This document shows positions 49,854-59,624 of a stretch of 64,000 bases of DNA, in pieces (the stretch's first letter is position 1; each line of letters opens with the position of its first letter). The stretch comes from an uncultured Collinsella sp. Lineage in GTDB: Bacteria; Actinomycetota; Coriobacteriia; Coriobacteriales; Coriobacteriaceae. The notes beneath the pieces were generated by a model. The model was not told the origin of the DNA. It searched no databases and saw only the letters and a list, made by a program, of their open reading frames with translations. The position numbers were made by a program, and so were the translations under genes. The stretch is from contig CABUNJ010000007.1 in NCBI GenBank assembly GCA_902492935.1, positions 34,352-98,351 of the forward strand, written 5' to 3'.

Positions 49854-52142
49854 CTAGCGGCGCTTGCGGGTGGCCGTTGCCTTGCGGACGGACGTCTTCT
49901 TGGACGGGGCTTTTTCCTTTGCCGGAGCGGCGGGGGAGACCGGAATCTCCTTGGCGGACTCGGGCTTGGCCGTAGCCTTCGGTGCGGCCTTGACCTCAGC
50001 GGCCTTCGGCGCCGGCTTGGTCTTTACCTCGGCCTTGGGCTCCTCTTTTGCAGCAGCGGGCTTAGTCTCTGCCTTGGGAGTCGTGGTCTTTGCCGTGGTC
50101 TTCTTGGCCGACGTCGTGCGCTTTCGCGTGGTGGTCTTGGCGGCGGGCTTGGTCTCGACGGTTGCCTCCACCTTGGACTCTGCAGGCGTCTCCTCGACCT
50201 TGGCTGCCGGCTTTGCGGCTGACTTGGTCGTTGCGGCCTTCGTGGCCGTTGACTTCGTTGACGTGGTCTTCTTGGCAGCCGTTGTCTTCTTGCCGGTCGT
50301 GGTCGTCTTCTTGGCAGCAGTCTTTGCCGGAGCCTTGGTGGCCGGCTTGGCCTCAGCGACCTTGGCCTTTACCTCGGGAACAGCCTCGGCTTCGGCGGCC
50401 TTCTTGGCAGCTGCGGTGGTGCGCTTGCGCGTGGTCGTTGCCTTGGCAGCGGTGGTCTTGGTTGCCGCCGCCTTGGTCGCTGTGGCCTTCTTGGCCGTCG
50501 TCTTACGAGTTGCGGTCTTCTTTGCCGCAGGCTTCGCAGCTAGCTTTGCCTCGGGTTCGGGAGCAGCCTCAGCCTTTACCTCTGCCTCAACCGGCTTCTC
50601 CTCGGCCTTGGGCTCCTCTGCGGCCACCGGCTCAGCAACAGCCTCCGGCTCGTCGACAACAGCCGCCGGTCTCTCAATCTCGGGATGCATAAAGAAGTAC
50701 AGGTCCAGATACTTATCGGCCGAGCGCGTCCAGCTAAAGTCCTGACTCATGGCCTGCGTGACCAGCTGGTTCCAGGCGTCGCGGTTATCCCAGAATAGAC
50801 GCGCCGCGCGGAATACCGCATCGCCCATCTCGTCGCCGTTAAAGTTACTAAACGAGAAGCCCGTGCCCTCGCCGGTAAACTCGTTGTACGGAATCACGGT
50901 GTCCTTCAGGCCACCGGTCTCGCGCACGATGGGCAGTGTGCCATAGCGCATGGCGATGATCTGCGACAGTCCGCAGGGCTCAAACTTCGAAGGCATCAGG
51001 AACATGTCGGCGGCAGCATACATGCGCTGTGACAGCGCCGGATCGAACTCGATGCGCGCGGCCATGGTGCCGGGGTACTTGTCCTGGAAGTAGCGCAAGC
51101 CGTCCTCGTAGTCGCGGTCGCCGGTGCCCAGCACCGCCACCTGTACGCCGCCGGCCAGGATGCGGTCGAGCGCGTACATGACCAGGTCCATGCCCTTCTG
51201 GCGCGTCAGGCGCGTGACCATCACCATAAGCGGACGGTCGTCGCGAACCTCGAGCCCCAGCTCTTCCTGCAGCTTGGCCTTGCACACGGCCTTGCCGGAA
51301 CGGTCCTCCACGGTGTAGTTGGCGGCAATGCGATTGTCAGTCGCCGGGTCAAAGCCCGCCACGTCGATGCCATTCAAAATACCCTGCAGCGCGTACGAAC
51401 GCTCGCGCAGAACGCCGTCCAGGCCTTCGCCAAATTCGGGTGTTTGGATCTCGTGGGCATAGGTGGGGCTCACCGTAGTGATGGCGTCGGCATAGCGCAG
51501 CGCGCCCAGCATGTAGTTGATGCTGCAGGCGTCGCAACGCAGCTGCGAGGCGGCCGCCGGAATGTGCGCCACACCAAGGATGTCCTCCATCACGGTGTCG
51601 CTAAACTGGCCCTGGAACGCCACGTTGTGGATCGAGAACACGGTCTTGACGCGGTCATACAGCGGCAGGCCCTGGTAGAACTCGCGCAGGAACACGGGCG
51701 CCAGTGCCGTTTGCCAGTCGTTGCAGTGCAGGATGTCGCACTCAAAGCCCTCGGGCAGGTGCTGCAGGCTCTCGGTGATGGCCTTGGAGAAGAACGCAAA
51801 ACGCTCGCCGTCGTCAAAGAAGCCGTACGGATAGTCGCGCGCAAAATAGCGCTCGTTGTCGATGAACATATAGGTGACGCCGTCGTGCTCGAGCTTCTCG
51901 AGTCCGCAGTACTCATTGCGCCAGCCCAGGCTAACGTAAAAGTCGGCAAAGTGCTCCATCTGCGCCTTGTACTCGTCCTTGATGGTGGCGTACTTGGGCA
52001 CCATCACGATAACCTCGGCGCCGGCGCGCACAAGCGCCGCAGGCAGCGAGCCCGCCACGTCACCCAGGCCACCGGTCTTAACAAACGGTGCGCACTCGGC
52101 CGAGGCAAACACGATCTGCATCTTTTTGCTGGAATCAGCCAT
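49854..52142 (-). CDS. glgA: Glycogen synthase with long basic C-terminal tail
   Basis: A 762-residue protein. The first ~489 residues are a complete GT5 glycogen synthase: VKTGGLGDVAGSLPAAL (ADP-glucose site), CNDWQTALAPVFLREF, VSPTYAHEIQTPEFGEGLDG and MPSKFEPCGLSQIIAMRYGT. The remaining ~273 residues have no globular pattern: an acidic Pro/Glu/Ala part followed by many Lys-Thr-Ala-Lys units (AKKTTAKK, TTRKRTTA, RKATATRKRR), like histone H1 tails. Usual GlgA has ~480 residues. ATG 52142 follows GGGAGA; a start four codons earlier exists. Fifth gene of the glgBPCDA run. Confidence 0.92.
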   Translation of the reverse strand: MADSSKKMQIVFASAECAPFVKTGGLGDVAGSLPAALVRAGAEVIVMVPKYATIKDEYKAQMEHFADFYVSLGWRNEYCGLEKLEHDGVTYMFIDNERYFARDYPYGFFDDGERFAFFSKAITESLQHLPEGFECDILHCNDWQTALAPVFLREFYQGLPLYDRVKTVFSIHNVAFQGQFSDTVMEDILGVAHIPAAASQLRCDACSINYMLGALRYADAITTVSPTYAHEIQTPEFGEGLDGVLRERSYALQGILNGIDVAGFDPATDNRIAANYTVEDRSGKAVCKAKLQEELGLEVRDDRPLMVMVTRLTRQKGMDLVMYALDRILAGGVQVAVLGTGDRDYEDGLRYFQDKYPGTMAARIEFDPALSQRMYAAADMFLMPSKFEPCGLSQIIAMRYGTLPIVRETGGLKDTVIPYNEFTGEGTGFSFSNFNGDEMGDAVFRAARLFWDNRDAWNQLVTQAMSQDFSWTRSADKYLDLYFFMHPEIERPAAVVDEPEAVAEPVAAEEPKAEEKPVEAEVKAEAAPEPEAKLAAKPAAKKTATRKTTAKKATATKAAATKTTAAKATTTRKRTTAAAKKAAEAEAVPEVKAKVAEAKPATKAPAKTAAKKTTTTGKKTTAAKKTTSTKSTATKAATTKSAAKPAAKVEETPAESKVEATVETKPAAKTTTRKRTTSAKKTTAKTTTPKAETKPAAAKEEPKAEVKTKPAPKAAEVKAAPKATAKPESAKEIPVSPAAPAKEKAPSKKTSVRKATATRKRR

Positions 52143-52232
52143 ATTGTCTCCCATGTTGCAATTCGAGAATAGCCGCCTGGCGCTAACCGGGCGGCTATTC
52201 TACATGTTACGAGCGATGTTGCGGTGCCAACG

Positions 52233-53360
52233 TTAACGTACGATGGTGGTGTCGGAAGTTAACGGAGCCTTGCCCAGCACCAGGATGTTCTCGGGCGTGC
52301 CGCGAAGCTCAGTGTTGGTGGGAACCACATTGTTCTTGTCCAGGATGGCATTCTCGACGCGTGCACCGCTCTTGATAATGCAGCTCTGGTTGATGATCGA
52401 GTTGGTCACCGAAGCGCCTTCCTCGACCACGACGCCGCGCGACAGGATCGAGTTGCGCACGGTGCCCTTGATGATGCAGCCGGCCGAGATGATCGAGTTG
52501 CACGCGTGGCTGCCGGTCGCATAGCGCGAAGGCGGCACGTCGTGAGCCTTGGTCAGAATCGGGCGCTCGGGGTCGAAGAGCTGGTCGGCCACGGTCTGGT
52601 CGAGCAGGTCCATGCTGCGGCGATAGAGCGACTTCTCGCTAAACACGCCCACGACCTCGCCCTTGTACTCGTAGCTGCACACGTCGATGTTGCCAAAGTC
52701 GCCCTGGAGTGCCTCGAGCAGGTCCAGATAGTCGGCGGCCTGGTAGTGGTCGATAATCTCGAGCAAAGTCTCGCGGTTGACGATGCAGCAGTCCATAGAC
52801 GCGTTGTCACCGTACACGACGCCGGCGCTCACGCCCGTCAGGCGGCCGTTCTCGTTGATCTCGAGCTTGGTCTCGTCATCGACGTTGCGCGTGGCCTTGC
52901 AGTACACCACGGTCATCTGGGCACCGGAGTTCTCGTGCGCGTCGATAATGGTGTTGAGGTCCATATTAAAGATGATGTTGGTGCCCATCATCACAACATA
53001 GGGCTTGTCCGAGCGCTGGAACAGCGTCTTGTTGGAGATGATGTCGCGCAGTAGGAAGCGCATGCCGCCCTTGGTGGTGCCATACGCGTTGCCGGGCACC
53101 ATGAACAGGCCGCCCTTCTTGCGGTCCAGGCCCCAGTCCTTGCCCGAGCCCACGTGGTCGATCAGCGAACGGTAGTTACCCGGCATGACGACGCCGACGG
53201 TCTTAATACCGGCATTCATCATGTTGGACAGCGGGAAGTCGATCAGGCGGTAGCGGCCCAAAAACGGGACGGACGCGATGGGGCGGTCCTTGAGCAGCAC
53301 GCTGCCGTAGGTCGAAGAGTAGTTAGCGGTGATATAACCGATGGCCTTGCGATTGATCAT
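52233..53360 (-). CDS. glgD: GlgD-type glucose-1-phosphate adenylyltransferase subunit
   Basis: A 375-residue GlgC paralogue. It starts MINRKAIGYITANYSSTYGS; the AGGxGxRL nucleotide-binding motif of GlgC is absent, as is usual in GlgD, which modulates GlgC in a hetero-oligomer. RPIASVPFLGRYRLIDFPLSN and the C-terminal left-handed beta-helix repeats (SIINQSCIIKSGARVENAIL) are present. It starts 4 bp after the glgC stop. Confidence 0.93.
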   Translation of the reverse strand: MINRKAIGYITANYSSTYGSVLLKDRPIASVPFLGRYRLIDFPLSNMMNAGIKTVGVVMPGNYRSLIDHVGSGKDWGLDRKKGGLFMVPGNAYGTTKGGMRFLLRDIISNKTLFQRSDKPYVVMMGTNIIFNMDLNTIIDAHENSGAQMTVVYCKATRNVDDETKLEINENGRLTGVSAGVVYGDNASMDCCIVNRETLLEIIDHYQAADYLDLLEALQGDFGNIDVCSYEYKGEVVGVFSEKSLYRRSMDLLDQTVADQLFDPERPILTKAHDVPPSRYATGSHACNSIISAGCIIKGTVRNSILSRGVVVEEGASVTNSIINQSCIIKSGARVENAILDKNNVVPTNTELRGTPENILVLGKAPLTSDTTIVR

Positions 53361-53364
53361 CGGA

Positions 53365-54513
53365 TCATTCCCCCTTCCCGATAACGACGTCATTTCCAAC
53401 GACGGCCGTATCCTTGGTGGTATCGACAGAGCCGAGCTTCACGCCCTCTTCGACCGTGGAGTTCTCGCCCAAAATAGCGCGGCAGATGTGCGCGCCGCTC
53501 TTAACGTGCGCACCCGGCAGCAGCACGGAGTCCTCGACCACGGCGCGCTCCTCGATGATGACATCGGTCGAAAGGATCGAGTGGCGAGCGGTGCCGTAGA
53601 TCTTGCAGCCGTTGGAGACCAAGCAGTCGTCCAGGCGACCATCCGGACCAATGTAGTGCGGCGGACGCGTGGTGATGTTGGACATGATGGGGAAGTGCTT
53701 GTCAAACAGATCGAACTCGGGGTTGTTGCCCAGCAGGTCCATTGAGGTCTCGTGGAAGCTGGCGATGGTGCCGACGTCCTTCCAAAAGCCGTGGAACTCG
53801 TAGCTGTACAGGCGCTTGCCCTCGCCGAGCAGCTTGGGGATGATGTCCTTGCCAAAGTCGTGGCTCGAGCGCTGGTCCAGAGCGTCCTCCTCGAGCGCCT
53901 CAATCAGCACGTCGGCCGAGAAGATGTAGATGCCCATGGACGCGAGGTTCGAATCGGGCTTATCGGGCTTCTCGGTGAACTTGGTGATGCGGCCGTCCTC
54001 GGGGTCGGTGGTTAGGATGCCAAAGCGGCTGGCCTCCTCCCACGGCACGGGCATAACGCTCACCGTGAGGTCGGCGTTGTTCTCAATGTGCGTCTTGAGC
54101 ATCTTGCGGTAGTCCATGCGATACAGGTGATCGCCAGACAGAATCAGGACGTACTTGGGGTCGTTGGCCTTGATGTAGTCGAGGTTCTGAGTAATGGCGT
54201 CGGCCGTGCCCGCATACCAGGCGCCGCCGGTCTGCGTCTCGTACGGCGGCAGGATCGACACGCCGCCGTCGCGGCTGTCCAGATCCCAAGCCTCGCCGGA
54301 GCCCACGTAGGCATGCAGCAGATAGGGGCGATACTGCGTCAGAACGCCCACCGTGTCGATGCCCGAGTTAGAGCAGTTGGAAAGCGAGAAGTCGATAATG
54401 CGGAACTTGCCACCAAAACTAACCGCCGGCTTAGCGATCTTTTGGGTGAGTGCCCCCAATCGGCTGCCCTGTCCTCCTGCGAGGAGCATCGCGATGCATT
54501 CTTTCTTACTCAT
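53365..54513 (-). CDS. glgC: Glucose-1-phosphate adenylyltransferase (ADP-glucose pyrophosphorylase)
   Basis: A 382-residue catalytic subunit. AMLLAGGQGSRLGALT is the nucleotide-binding motif; KPAVSFGGKFRIIDFSLSN, GTADAITQNLDYI and LSGDHLYRMDY are the expected blocks; beta-helix repeats end the protein. It makes ADP-glucose, the committed substrate for GlgA. ATG follows AAGGAG. Confidence 0.95.
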   Translation of the reverse strand: MSKKECIAMLLAGGQGSRLGALTQKIAKPAVSFGGKFRIIDFSLSNCSNSGIDTVGVLTQYRPYLLHAYVGSGEAWDLDSRDGGVSILPPYETQTGGAWYAGTADAITQNLDYIKANDPKYVLILSGDHLYRMDYRKMLKTHIENNADLTVSVMPVPWEEASRFGILTTDPEDGRITKFTEKPDKPDSNLASMGIYIFSADVLIEALEEDALDQRSSHDFGKDIIPKLLGEGKRLYSYEFHGFWKDVGTIASFHETSMDLLGNNPEFDLFDKHFPIMSNITTRPPHYIGPDGRLDDCLVSNGCKIYGTARHSILSTDVIIEERAVVEDSVLLPGAHVKSGAHICRAILGENSTVEEGVKLGSVDTTKDTAVVGNDVVIGKGE

Positions 54514-54552
54514 CGATTTCTCCTTCTGTCATCGATGTTTCTAACCCATTAG

Positions 54553-54583
54553 CGACGGGCGCGGCGCAACGTCACGCCCGTCG
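54553..54583 (-). promoter_or_regulatory. Intercistronic hairpin between glgP and glgC
   Basis: CGACGGGCG (54553-54561) pairs with CGCCCGTCG (54575-54583). No T run follows, so it is more likely an RNA-processing or stability element than a terminator. Confidence 0.4.
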
Positions 54584-54619
54584 AGTAATGCCGTGCTGGC
54601 ATAGGGGAGCTCGCGCCCT

Positions 54620-57046
54620 TTAAGCGTGCCAGATCTCGTCGCGGTACTCGCGAATGGTGCGGTCGCTCGAGAACCAGCCGCTCGAGGCGGTGTTGAGCAG
54701 GGCCTTGCGGTTCCAGGTCTCCTGGTCGCCGTAGCTGCCGGTGAGCTTCTCCCAGGCGTCGACGTAGCTGCGGAAGTCGGCCATGACCAGGTCGGGGTCG
54801 TTATTGTTCATGAGCTCGTTGTAGATGCTCTCGAAGTTGCCCGAAAGACCCGCAAATGTGTTGTCCTTGAGCTCGTCCATCACGCGGCCCAGGCGCTCGC
54901 GGTCGCCGTTGAGGGTATCCCACGCAAAGTAGCTGTTGGATGCCCAGAGCTGCTCGACCTCGGGGGCGGTCAGGCCAAAGATGGCCTCGTTCTCGCGACC
55001 GGCCAGGTCGGCGATCTCGATGTTGGCGCCGTCGAGGGTGCCCAGCGTAATGGCGCCGTTCATCATGAGCTTCATGTTGGACGTGCCCGAGGCCTCCTTG
55101 CCGGCCGTGGAGATCTGCTCCGAGATCTCGGCGGCGGGGTAGATAAGCTGGGCGTTGCTCACGCGGAAGTTGGGGATAAAGCAGACCTTCATGACCTCGT
55201 TCACGCGGGCATCGTTGTTGATGACCTCGGCGACGGAGTTGATCAGGCGGATGGTCTCCTTGGCGAAGGTGTAGCTCGAGGCCGCCTTGCCGCTAAAGAT
55301 GAAGGTCGTCGGCGTCACGTGGAAGTTGGGATCGGCGATGCGACGGTTGTAGATGTCCATCACCTTCATGATGTTCATGAGCTGGCGCTTGTAGGCGTGG
55401 AAGCGCTTCACCTGAACATCGAAGACGGTGTTGGGGTCAATGACCAGACCGGTCTCGGCCTTAACGTAGGCGGCCAGGCGCTCCTTGTTGGCGCGCTTGG
55501 AGGCACCCACGGCCTTCAGGAACTCGGTGTCGTTCTGGAACTCCTTGAGTTTCTCCAGCTCAAAGGCGTCCTTGAGCCAGCCGTCGCCAATAGCCTCGGT
55601 CACGAGCTTGGCATAGGTGGGGTTGGCCTCGGCAAAGAAGCGACGGTGCGAGATGCCGTTGGTCTTGTTGTTGAATTTCTCGGGCGTCAGGGCATAGAAG
55701 TCCTTGAGCACGATGTTCTTGATGATGTCGGAGTGAATCTTGGCCACGCCGTTGACGCTATGGCTGCAGATCACAGACAGGTTGGCCATGCGAATCTCGC
55801 CGTCCCACAGAATGGCGGTCTGGCGCAGACGCTCCTGCCAGCCCTCCTGCGTGGTGTCAAACGACTCGTGCCAACGACGGCTGATTTCGTCGATGATCTG
55901 GTACACGCGGGGGAGGAGCTTGGAGAAAGTGCCGATGGGCCACTTCTCCAGGGCCTCGGGCAGGATGGTGTGGTTGGTGTAGCTCACGACCTGCGTCACG
56001 ATGTTCCAGGCGTCGTCCCACTCGAGCTTCTTCTCGTCGATAAGGATGCGCATGAGCTCGGGGCCGCACATGGCGGGGTGCGTGTCGTTGGTGTGGATGG
56101 CCACAAACTGCGGCAGCAGCTCCCAGTTTGCGCCGTGCTCCTTCTCAAAGGTGTCGAGCAGGCTGTAGATGCCGGCCGAAACAAACAGGTACTCCTGCTT
56201 CAGACGCAGCAGACGGCCGTGCTCGCCGGCGTCGTTGGGGTAGAGGATGGCGCTGATGGCCTCGGCCTCGGCACGCTCGGCATCGGCCAGGGCGTAGTCG
56301 CCGCGGTTGAAGGCTTCCAGATCGAAGTGCTCCTCGACCGGCTCAGCGGCCCAGACGCGCAGCTTGTTGACGGTCTCGCCGGCATAGCCCACGACGGGGA
56401 TGTCATAGGGGACGGCCAGGATGTCCTGCGTATCCACCGTGCGGTAGAACGTGCGGCCGTTCTCCTCAAAGCCCTCGACGTGACCACCAAACTTAATGGT
56501 CACGGCCTTGTCCTGACGGCGGACCTCCCAGGGATAGCCGTGGGTGAGCCACTCGTCGGTGGCCTCGACCTGGCTGCCGTTGACGATCTCCTGCTTAAAC
56601 AGGCCGTAGCGGTAGCGCATGCCGTTGCCGTAGCCGGCAATGCCCTCGGCTGCCATGGAATCCAGGAAGCATGCGGCCAGACGACCCAGGCCACCGTTGC
56701 CCAGCGCCGGATCGGGCTCCTGGTTCTCGATGACGGACAGGTCAAAGCCCATGTCGTCGAGCGCCTCGGCGACCATATCGCGCACGCCAAAGTTGAGCAG
56801 ATAGTTGTCGAGCAGGCGGCCGATCAAAAACTCGATCGAGAAGTAGTACACGCGCTTCTTGCCCTCGGCGGCCGCACGGGCGTCACTCTTGGTGGCAACG
56901 GTGCGGGCCTTCTCGGCCACGAGCTTGGCCAGGGCGTTAAAGCGGTCGAGGTCGCTGGCGGCCTCGACGCTCTTGCCGCTAATGCTCATGACGGCATCGC
57001 GATAGAGCTCGGTAAACTCCTGCTTGTTGTCGAAGATCTTATTCAT
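54620..57046 (-). CDS. glgP: Glycogen phosphorylase
   Basis: An 808-residue PLP enzyme releasing glucose 1-phosphate. EPDPALGNGGLGRLAACFLDS, HTNDTHPAMCGPELMRIL and EASGTSNMKLMMNGAITLGT (PLP Lys) followed by DGANIEI are classic. Full length for the family. The ribosome site is GGAAAGGA. Its place between glgB and glgC groups synthesis and breakdown in one run. Confidence 0.95.
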   Translation of the reverse strand: MNKIFDNKQEFTELYRDAVMSISGKSVEAASDLDRFNALAKLVAEKARTVATKSDARAAAEGKKRVYYFSIEFLIGRLLDNYLLNFGVRDMVAEALDDMGFDLSVIENQEPDPALGNGGLGRLAACFLDSMAAEGIAGYGNGMRYRYGLFKQEIVNGSQVEATDEWLTHGYPWEVRRQDKAVTIKFGGHVEGFEENGRTFYRTVDTQDILAVPYDIPVVGYAGETVNKLRVWAAEPVEEHFDLEAFNRGDYALADAERAEAEAISAILYPNDAGEHGRLLRLKQEYLFVSAGIYSLLDTFEKEHGANWELLPQFVAIHTNDTHPAMCGPELMRILIDEKKLEWDDAWNIVTQVVSYTNHTILPEALEKWPIGTFSKLLPRVYQIIDEISRRWHESFDTTQEGWQERLRQTAILWDGEIRMANLSVICSHSVNGVAKIHSDIIKNIVLKDFYALTPEKFNNKTNGISHRRFFAEANPTYAKLVTEAIGDGWLKDAFELEKLKEFQNDTEFLKAVGASKRANKERLAAYVKAETGLVIDPNTVFDVQVKRFHAYKRQLMNIMKVMDIYNRRIADPNFHVTPTTFIFSGKAASSYTFAKETIRLINSVAEVINNDARVNEVMKVCFIPNFRVSNAQLIYPAAEISEQISTAGKEASGTSNMKLMMNGAITLGTLDGANIEIADLAGRENEAIFGLTAPEVEQLWASNSYFAWDTLNGDRERLGRVMDELKDNTFAGLSGNFESIYNELMNNNDPDLVMADFRSYVDAWEKLTGSYGDQETWNRKALLNTASSGWFSSDRTIREYRDEIWHA

Positions 57047-57140
57047 ACGTTCCTTTCCCCCGGGGATGTTTCTCCCGGAACGGTTATGACTTGTATCCTA
57101 CGCCCCCACGGGGCGGGTAATCACAGTGGTAACGCCTTTG

Positions 57141-59402
57141 TTACGCTTTCTTGGCAGGAGCCTTAACAGCAGCTGCCTTGGCCTTGGGAGCAGCCTTTTT
57201 GGTGGCCGCTTTCTTGGCTGTGGTGGACTTTGCCGAAGCCTTGGCAGCGGGCTTGGCAGCCTTCGCCTTAGCCGGAGCCTTCTTGGCAGCCGCAGCCTTG
57301 GGCTTCACCGAGGACGCACGCTTGCGCGTCGCCTTCTTGGGCTTCTCGACCACGGGCGGCTTATAGCTGCTGGGACCGCGGCGCTTAAGCACCACGCCAG
57401 CCAGGCCGGGCACCTTAATCTCAATGGAGTCCATCTGCCCGTTCCAGGGATAGGGCTCGCTCGAGCAGGTGTAGGGTTCCTCGCCGGCATAGCCGCTGCC
57501 GCCAAACTCGGGACGGTCGGAATCGAAGATGACCTCCCAGTCGCCCTCGCGCGGCACGCCCACACGGAAGCTTTCGTAGCTCGCCGGGTCAAAGTTGATC
57601 AGGATCACCAGGTCGTCATCGACGTCCTCGCCCTGACGTACAAAGCTCACGATGGACTGCTTGGAGTTGTCCGCGTCGATCCAGGTAAAGCCGTCGTCGG
57701 TGTAGCCGCGCTCGTACAGGGCGGGCTCGGCGGTGTACAGGTGGTTGAGCGCCTTGATAAACGCCTGATGATGACGGTGGGTCTCGTATTCCTCGGTCAG
57801 GAACCACTGGATGGACTCGTAGTAGCGCCACTCAATAAACTGACCGATCTCGTTGCCCATAAAGTTGAGCTTCGCACCGGGGTGCGTCATCTGGTAGAAG
57901 GCCAGCGTGCGCAGGCCGGCAAATTGGCGCCACCAGTCGCCCGGCATGCGGCCGATCAGCGAGCACTTACCGTGCACGACCTCGTCGTGGCTCAGCGGGC
58001 AAATGAAGTTCTCGGTAAAGGCGTACATGATAGAGAACGTGAGCAGGCCGTGGTTGCCGGGGCGCCACGGAAAATCGGTCTGCATGTAGTGTAGGGTGTC
58101 GTTCATCCAGCCCATGTCCCACTTGTAGTGGAAGCCCAGGCCGCCGTCCTGCGGCGGATAGGTCACGAGCGGCCACGCGGTGGACTCCTCGGCCATCATC
58201 ATCACGTCGGGGTAGTGCGCCTCCACGGCGCAGTTGACCTGACGGATAAACGCGCTGGCGTCCAGGTCCTCCTCGGTACCGTACTTGTTGAACTTCTTTT
58301 GGCCGGGATCGTCGATGCCAAAGTTAAGGTACAGCATGCTGGACACACCGTCCATGCGAATGCCGTCAACGTGGAAGTTCTCGAGCCAGTACAGCACGTT
58401 GGAGACCAGGAAGGAGCGGACCTCGCCGCGGGCGAAGTCAAACTTGTGCGTGCCCCAGTTGGGGTGAATCTCGTGCTCAAACAACATGTGGCCGTTAAAG
58501 GTGGCAAGGCCGTGGGAGTCGGCGCAAAAACCGCCGGGCACCCAGTCCATGATCACGCCGATGCCCGCCTCGTGGCACGCATCGATAAAGTGCATGAGCT
58601 GCTGCGGGTTGCCGTAGCGCGATGTGGCGGCATAGTAGCCGGTCGTCTGGTAGCCCCAAGAGCCATCGAAGGGATGCTCCATAAGCGGCATGACCTCGAT
58701 ATGCGTATAGCCCATGTCGCGCACATAGTCCACGAGCTCCACCGAAAGGTCGTCATAGGTGTAGAACTCGCCGCGCTGCGCGGGGAAGGGATCCATGGGG
58801 CCGGGGTAGTTGCCGTACTCGTCGGGCTCGCCCTGCGGCGCGTCGCCATGGCGCTTCCACGAGCCAATATGCACCTCGTAGATGTTGAGCGGCTGCGACA
58901 TGTGGTTGTGGCCGGCGCGGCGCTTGAGCCACGTGGCGTCGTTCCACTTGTAGCCATCGAGGGTCCACAGCACACTCGCGGTACCCGGAGGGCACTCGGC
59001 CTTAAAGGCGTATGGATCGGCCTTGTAGAGCTTCTCGCCCTCGTTGGTCTCGATGAGATACTTATAAAGCTGGCCCTGCTCGGCGCCAGGAATAAAGCCT
59101 TCCCAAATAGCGCTCGTATGCACGGGCACGAGCGGGTTGGCTTCCTCATCCCAGTCGTTAAATTCGCCAATGACATGGACGCTCTTTACGTCGGGCGCCC
59201 AAACGCAAAAGCGCCAGCCGCGCGTGCGCTGCTGCGTGTCGGGATGCGCGCCCATCTTTTCCCAGCTGCGCTCCCACATTCCAATGCCAAACAGGTAGAC
59301 ATCGTCCTTGGAGAGCTCCGGTGCGTGCGGGGCGGCTTTACGGGTAGCGGGCTTTTTAGTTGCTGGCTTTAGCTTTGTATCGCTCACGTTTGATCCCATC
59401 AT
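57141..59402 (-). CDS. glgB: 1,4-alpha-glucan branching enzyme with basic C-terminal tail
   Basis: About 753 residues from ATG 59402. A short basic N-terminus (KPATKKPATRKAAPHA) precedes the CBM48/GH13 core: RFCVWAPDVKSVHVIGEFND, YTHIEVMPLMEHPFDGSWGY, DGIRMDGVSSMLY (nucleophile Asp), MMAEESTAWP (acid Glu), FMGNEIGQFIEWRYY. After VVLKRRGPSSYKPP the last ~76 residues are a Lys/Ala/Pro tail ending VKAPAKKA, similar in style to the GlgA tail. The start is uncertain: no clear ribosome site precedes it, and a GTG ten bases on (VSDTKL) is possible. Confidence 0.92.
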   Translation of the reverse strand: MMGSNVSDTKLKPATKKPATRKAAPHAPELSKDDVYLFGIGMWERSWEKMGAHPDTQQRTRGWRFCVWAPDVKSVHVIGEFNDWDEEANPLVPVHTSAIWEGFIPGAEQGQLYKYLIETNEGEKLYKADPYAFKAECPPGTASVLWTLDGYKWNDATWLKRRAGHNHMSQPLNIYEVHIGSWKRHGDAPQGEPDEYGNYPGPMDPFPAQRGEFYTYDDLSVELVDYVRDMGYTHIEVMPLMEHPFDGSWGYQTTGYYAATSRYGNPQQLMHFIDACHEAGIGVIMDWVPGGFCADSHGLATFNGHMLFEHEIHPNWGTHKFDFARGEVRSFLVSNVLYWLENFHVDGIRMDGVSSMLYLNFGIDDPGQKKFNKYGTEEDLDASAFIRQVNCAVEAHYPDVMMMAEESTAWPLVTYPPQDGGLGFHYKWDMGWMNDTLHYMQTDFPWRPGNHGLLTFSIMYAFTENFICPLSHDEVVHGKCSLIGRMPGDWWRQFAGLRTLAFYQMTHPGAKLNFMGNEIGQFIEWRYYESIQWFLTEEYETHRHHQAFIKALNHLYTAEPALYERGYTDDGFTWIDADNSKQSIVSFVRQGEDVDDDLVILINFDPASYESFRVGVPREGDWEVIFDSDRPEFGGSGYAGEEPYTCSSEPYPWNGQMDSIEIKVPGLAGVVLKRRGPSSYKPPVVEKPKKATRKRASSVKPKAAAAKKAPAKAKAAKPAAKASAKSTTAKKAATKKAAPKAKAAAVKAPAKKA

Positions 59403-59624
59403 GACGCGGCAGCGTGTTGCCTTGGTGACTAGATGCGAAAGGTCCAAGGCTGCACGAATCGAAGGGACGGCGAAGTTTCTGTGATTCGTTCCACCTCGCG
59501 TGCCCGGTGGAACTTTCGGCAAAATCTACGATAACACCTGTGCGTTAGTTTTATGGACGAAAGCGGATTTGCGGGGGCGTTTAATCGGTAAGCGACATGT
59601 TTATACCACTGGCAGAATTGCCGT

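Noticed and set aside
49864..50745. Plus-strand frame opposite the glgA tail and apparent DNA repeats there
   Set aside because: The repetition is at the amino-acid level (Lys-Thr-Ala); codons vary, so it is neither a tandem DNA repeat nor a CRISPR, and the opposite frame is its reverse image.
54626..57166. 846-codon plus-strand frame opposite glgP
   Set aside because: A mirror frame produced by GC-biased third positions of glgP; it has no domain pattern and glgP is unmistakable.
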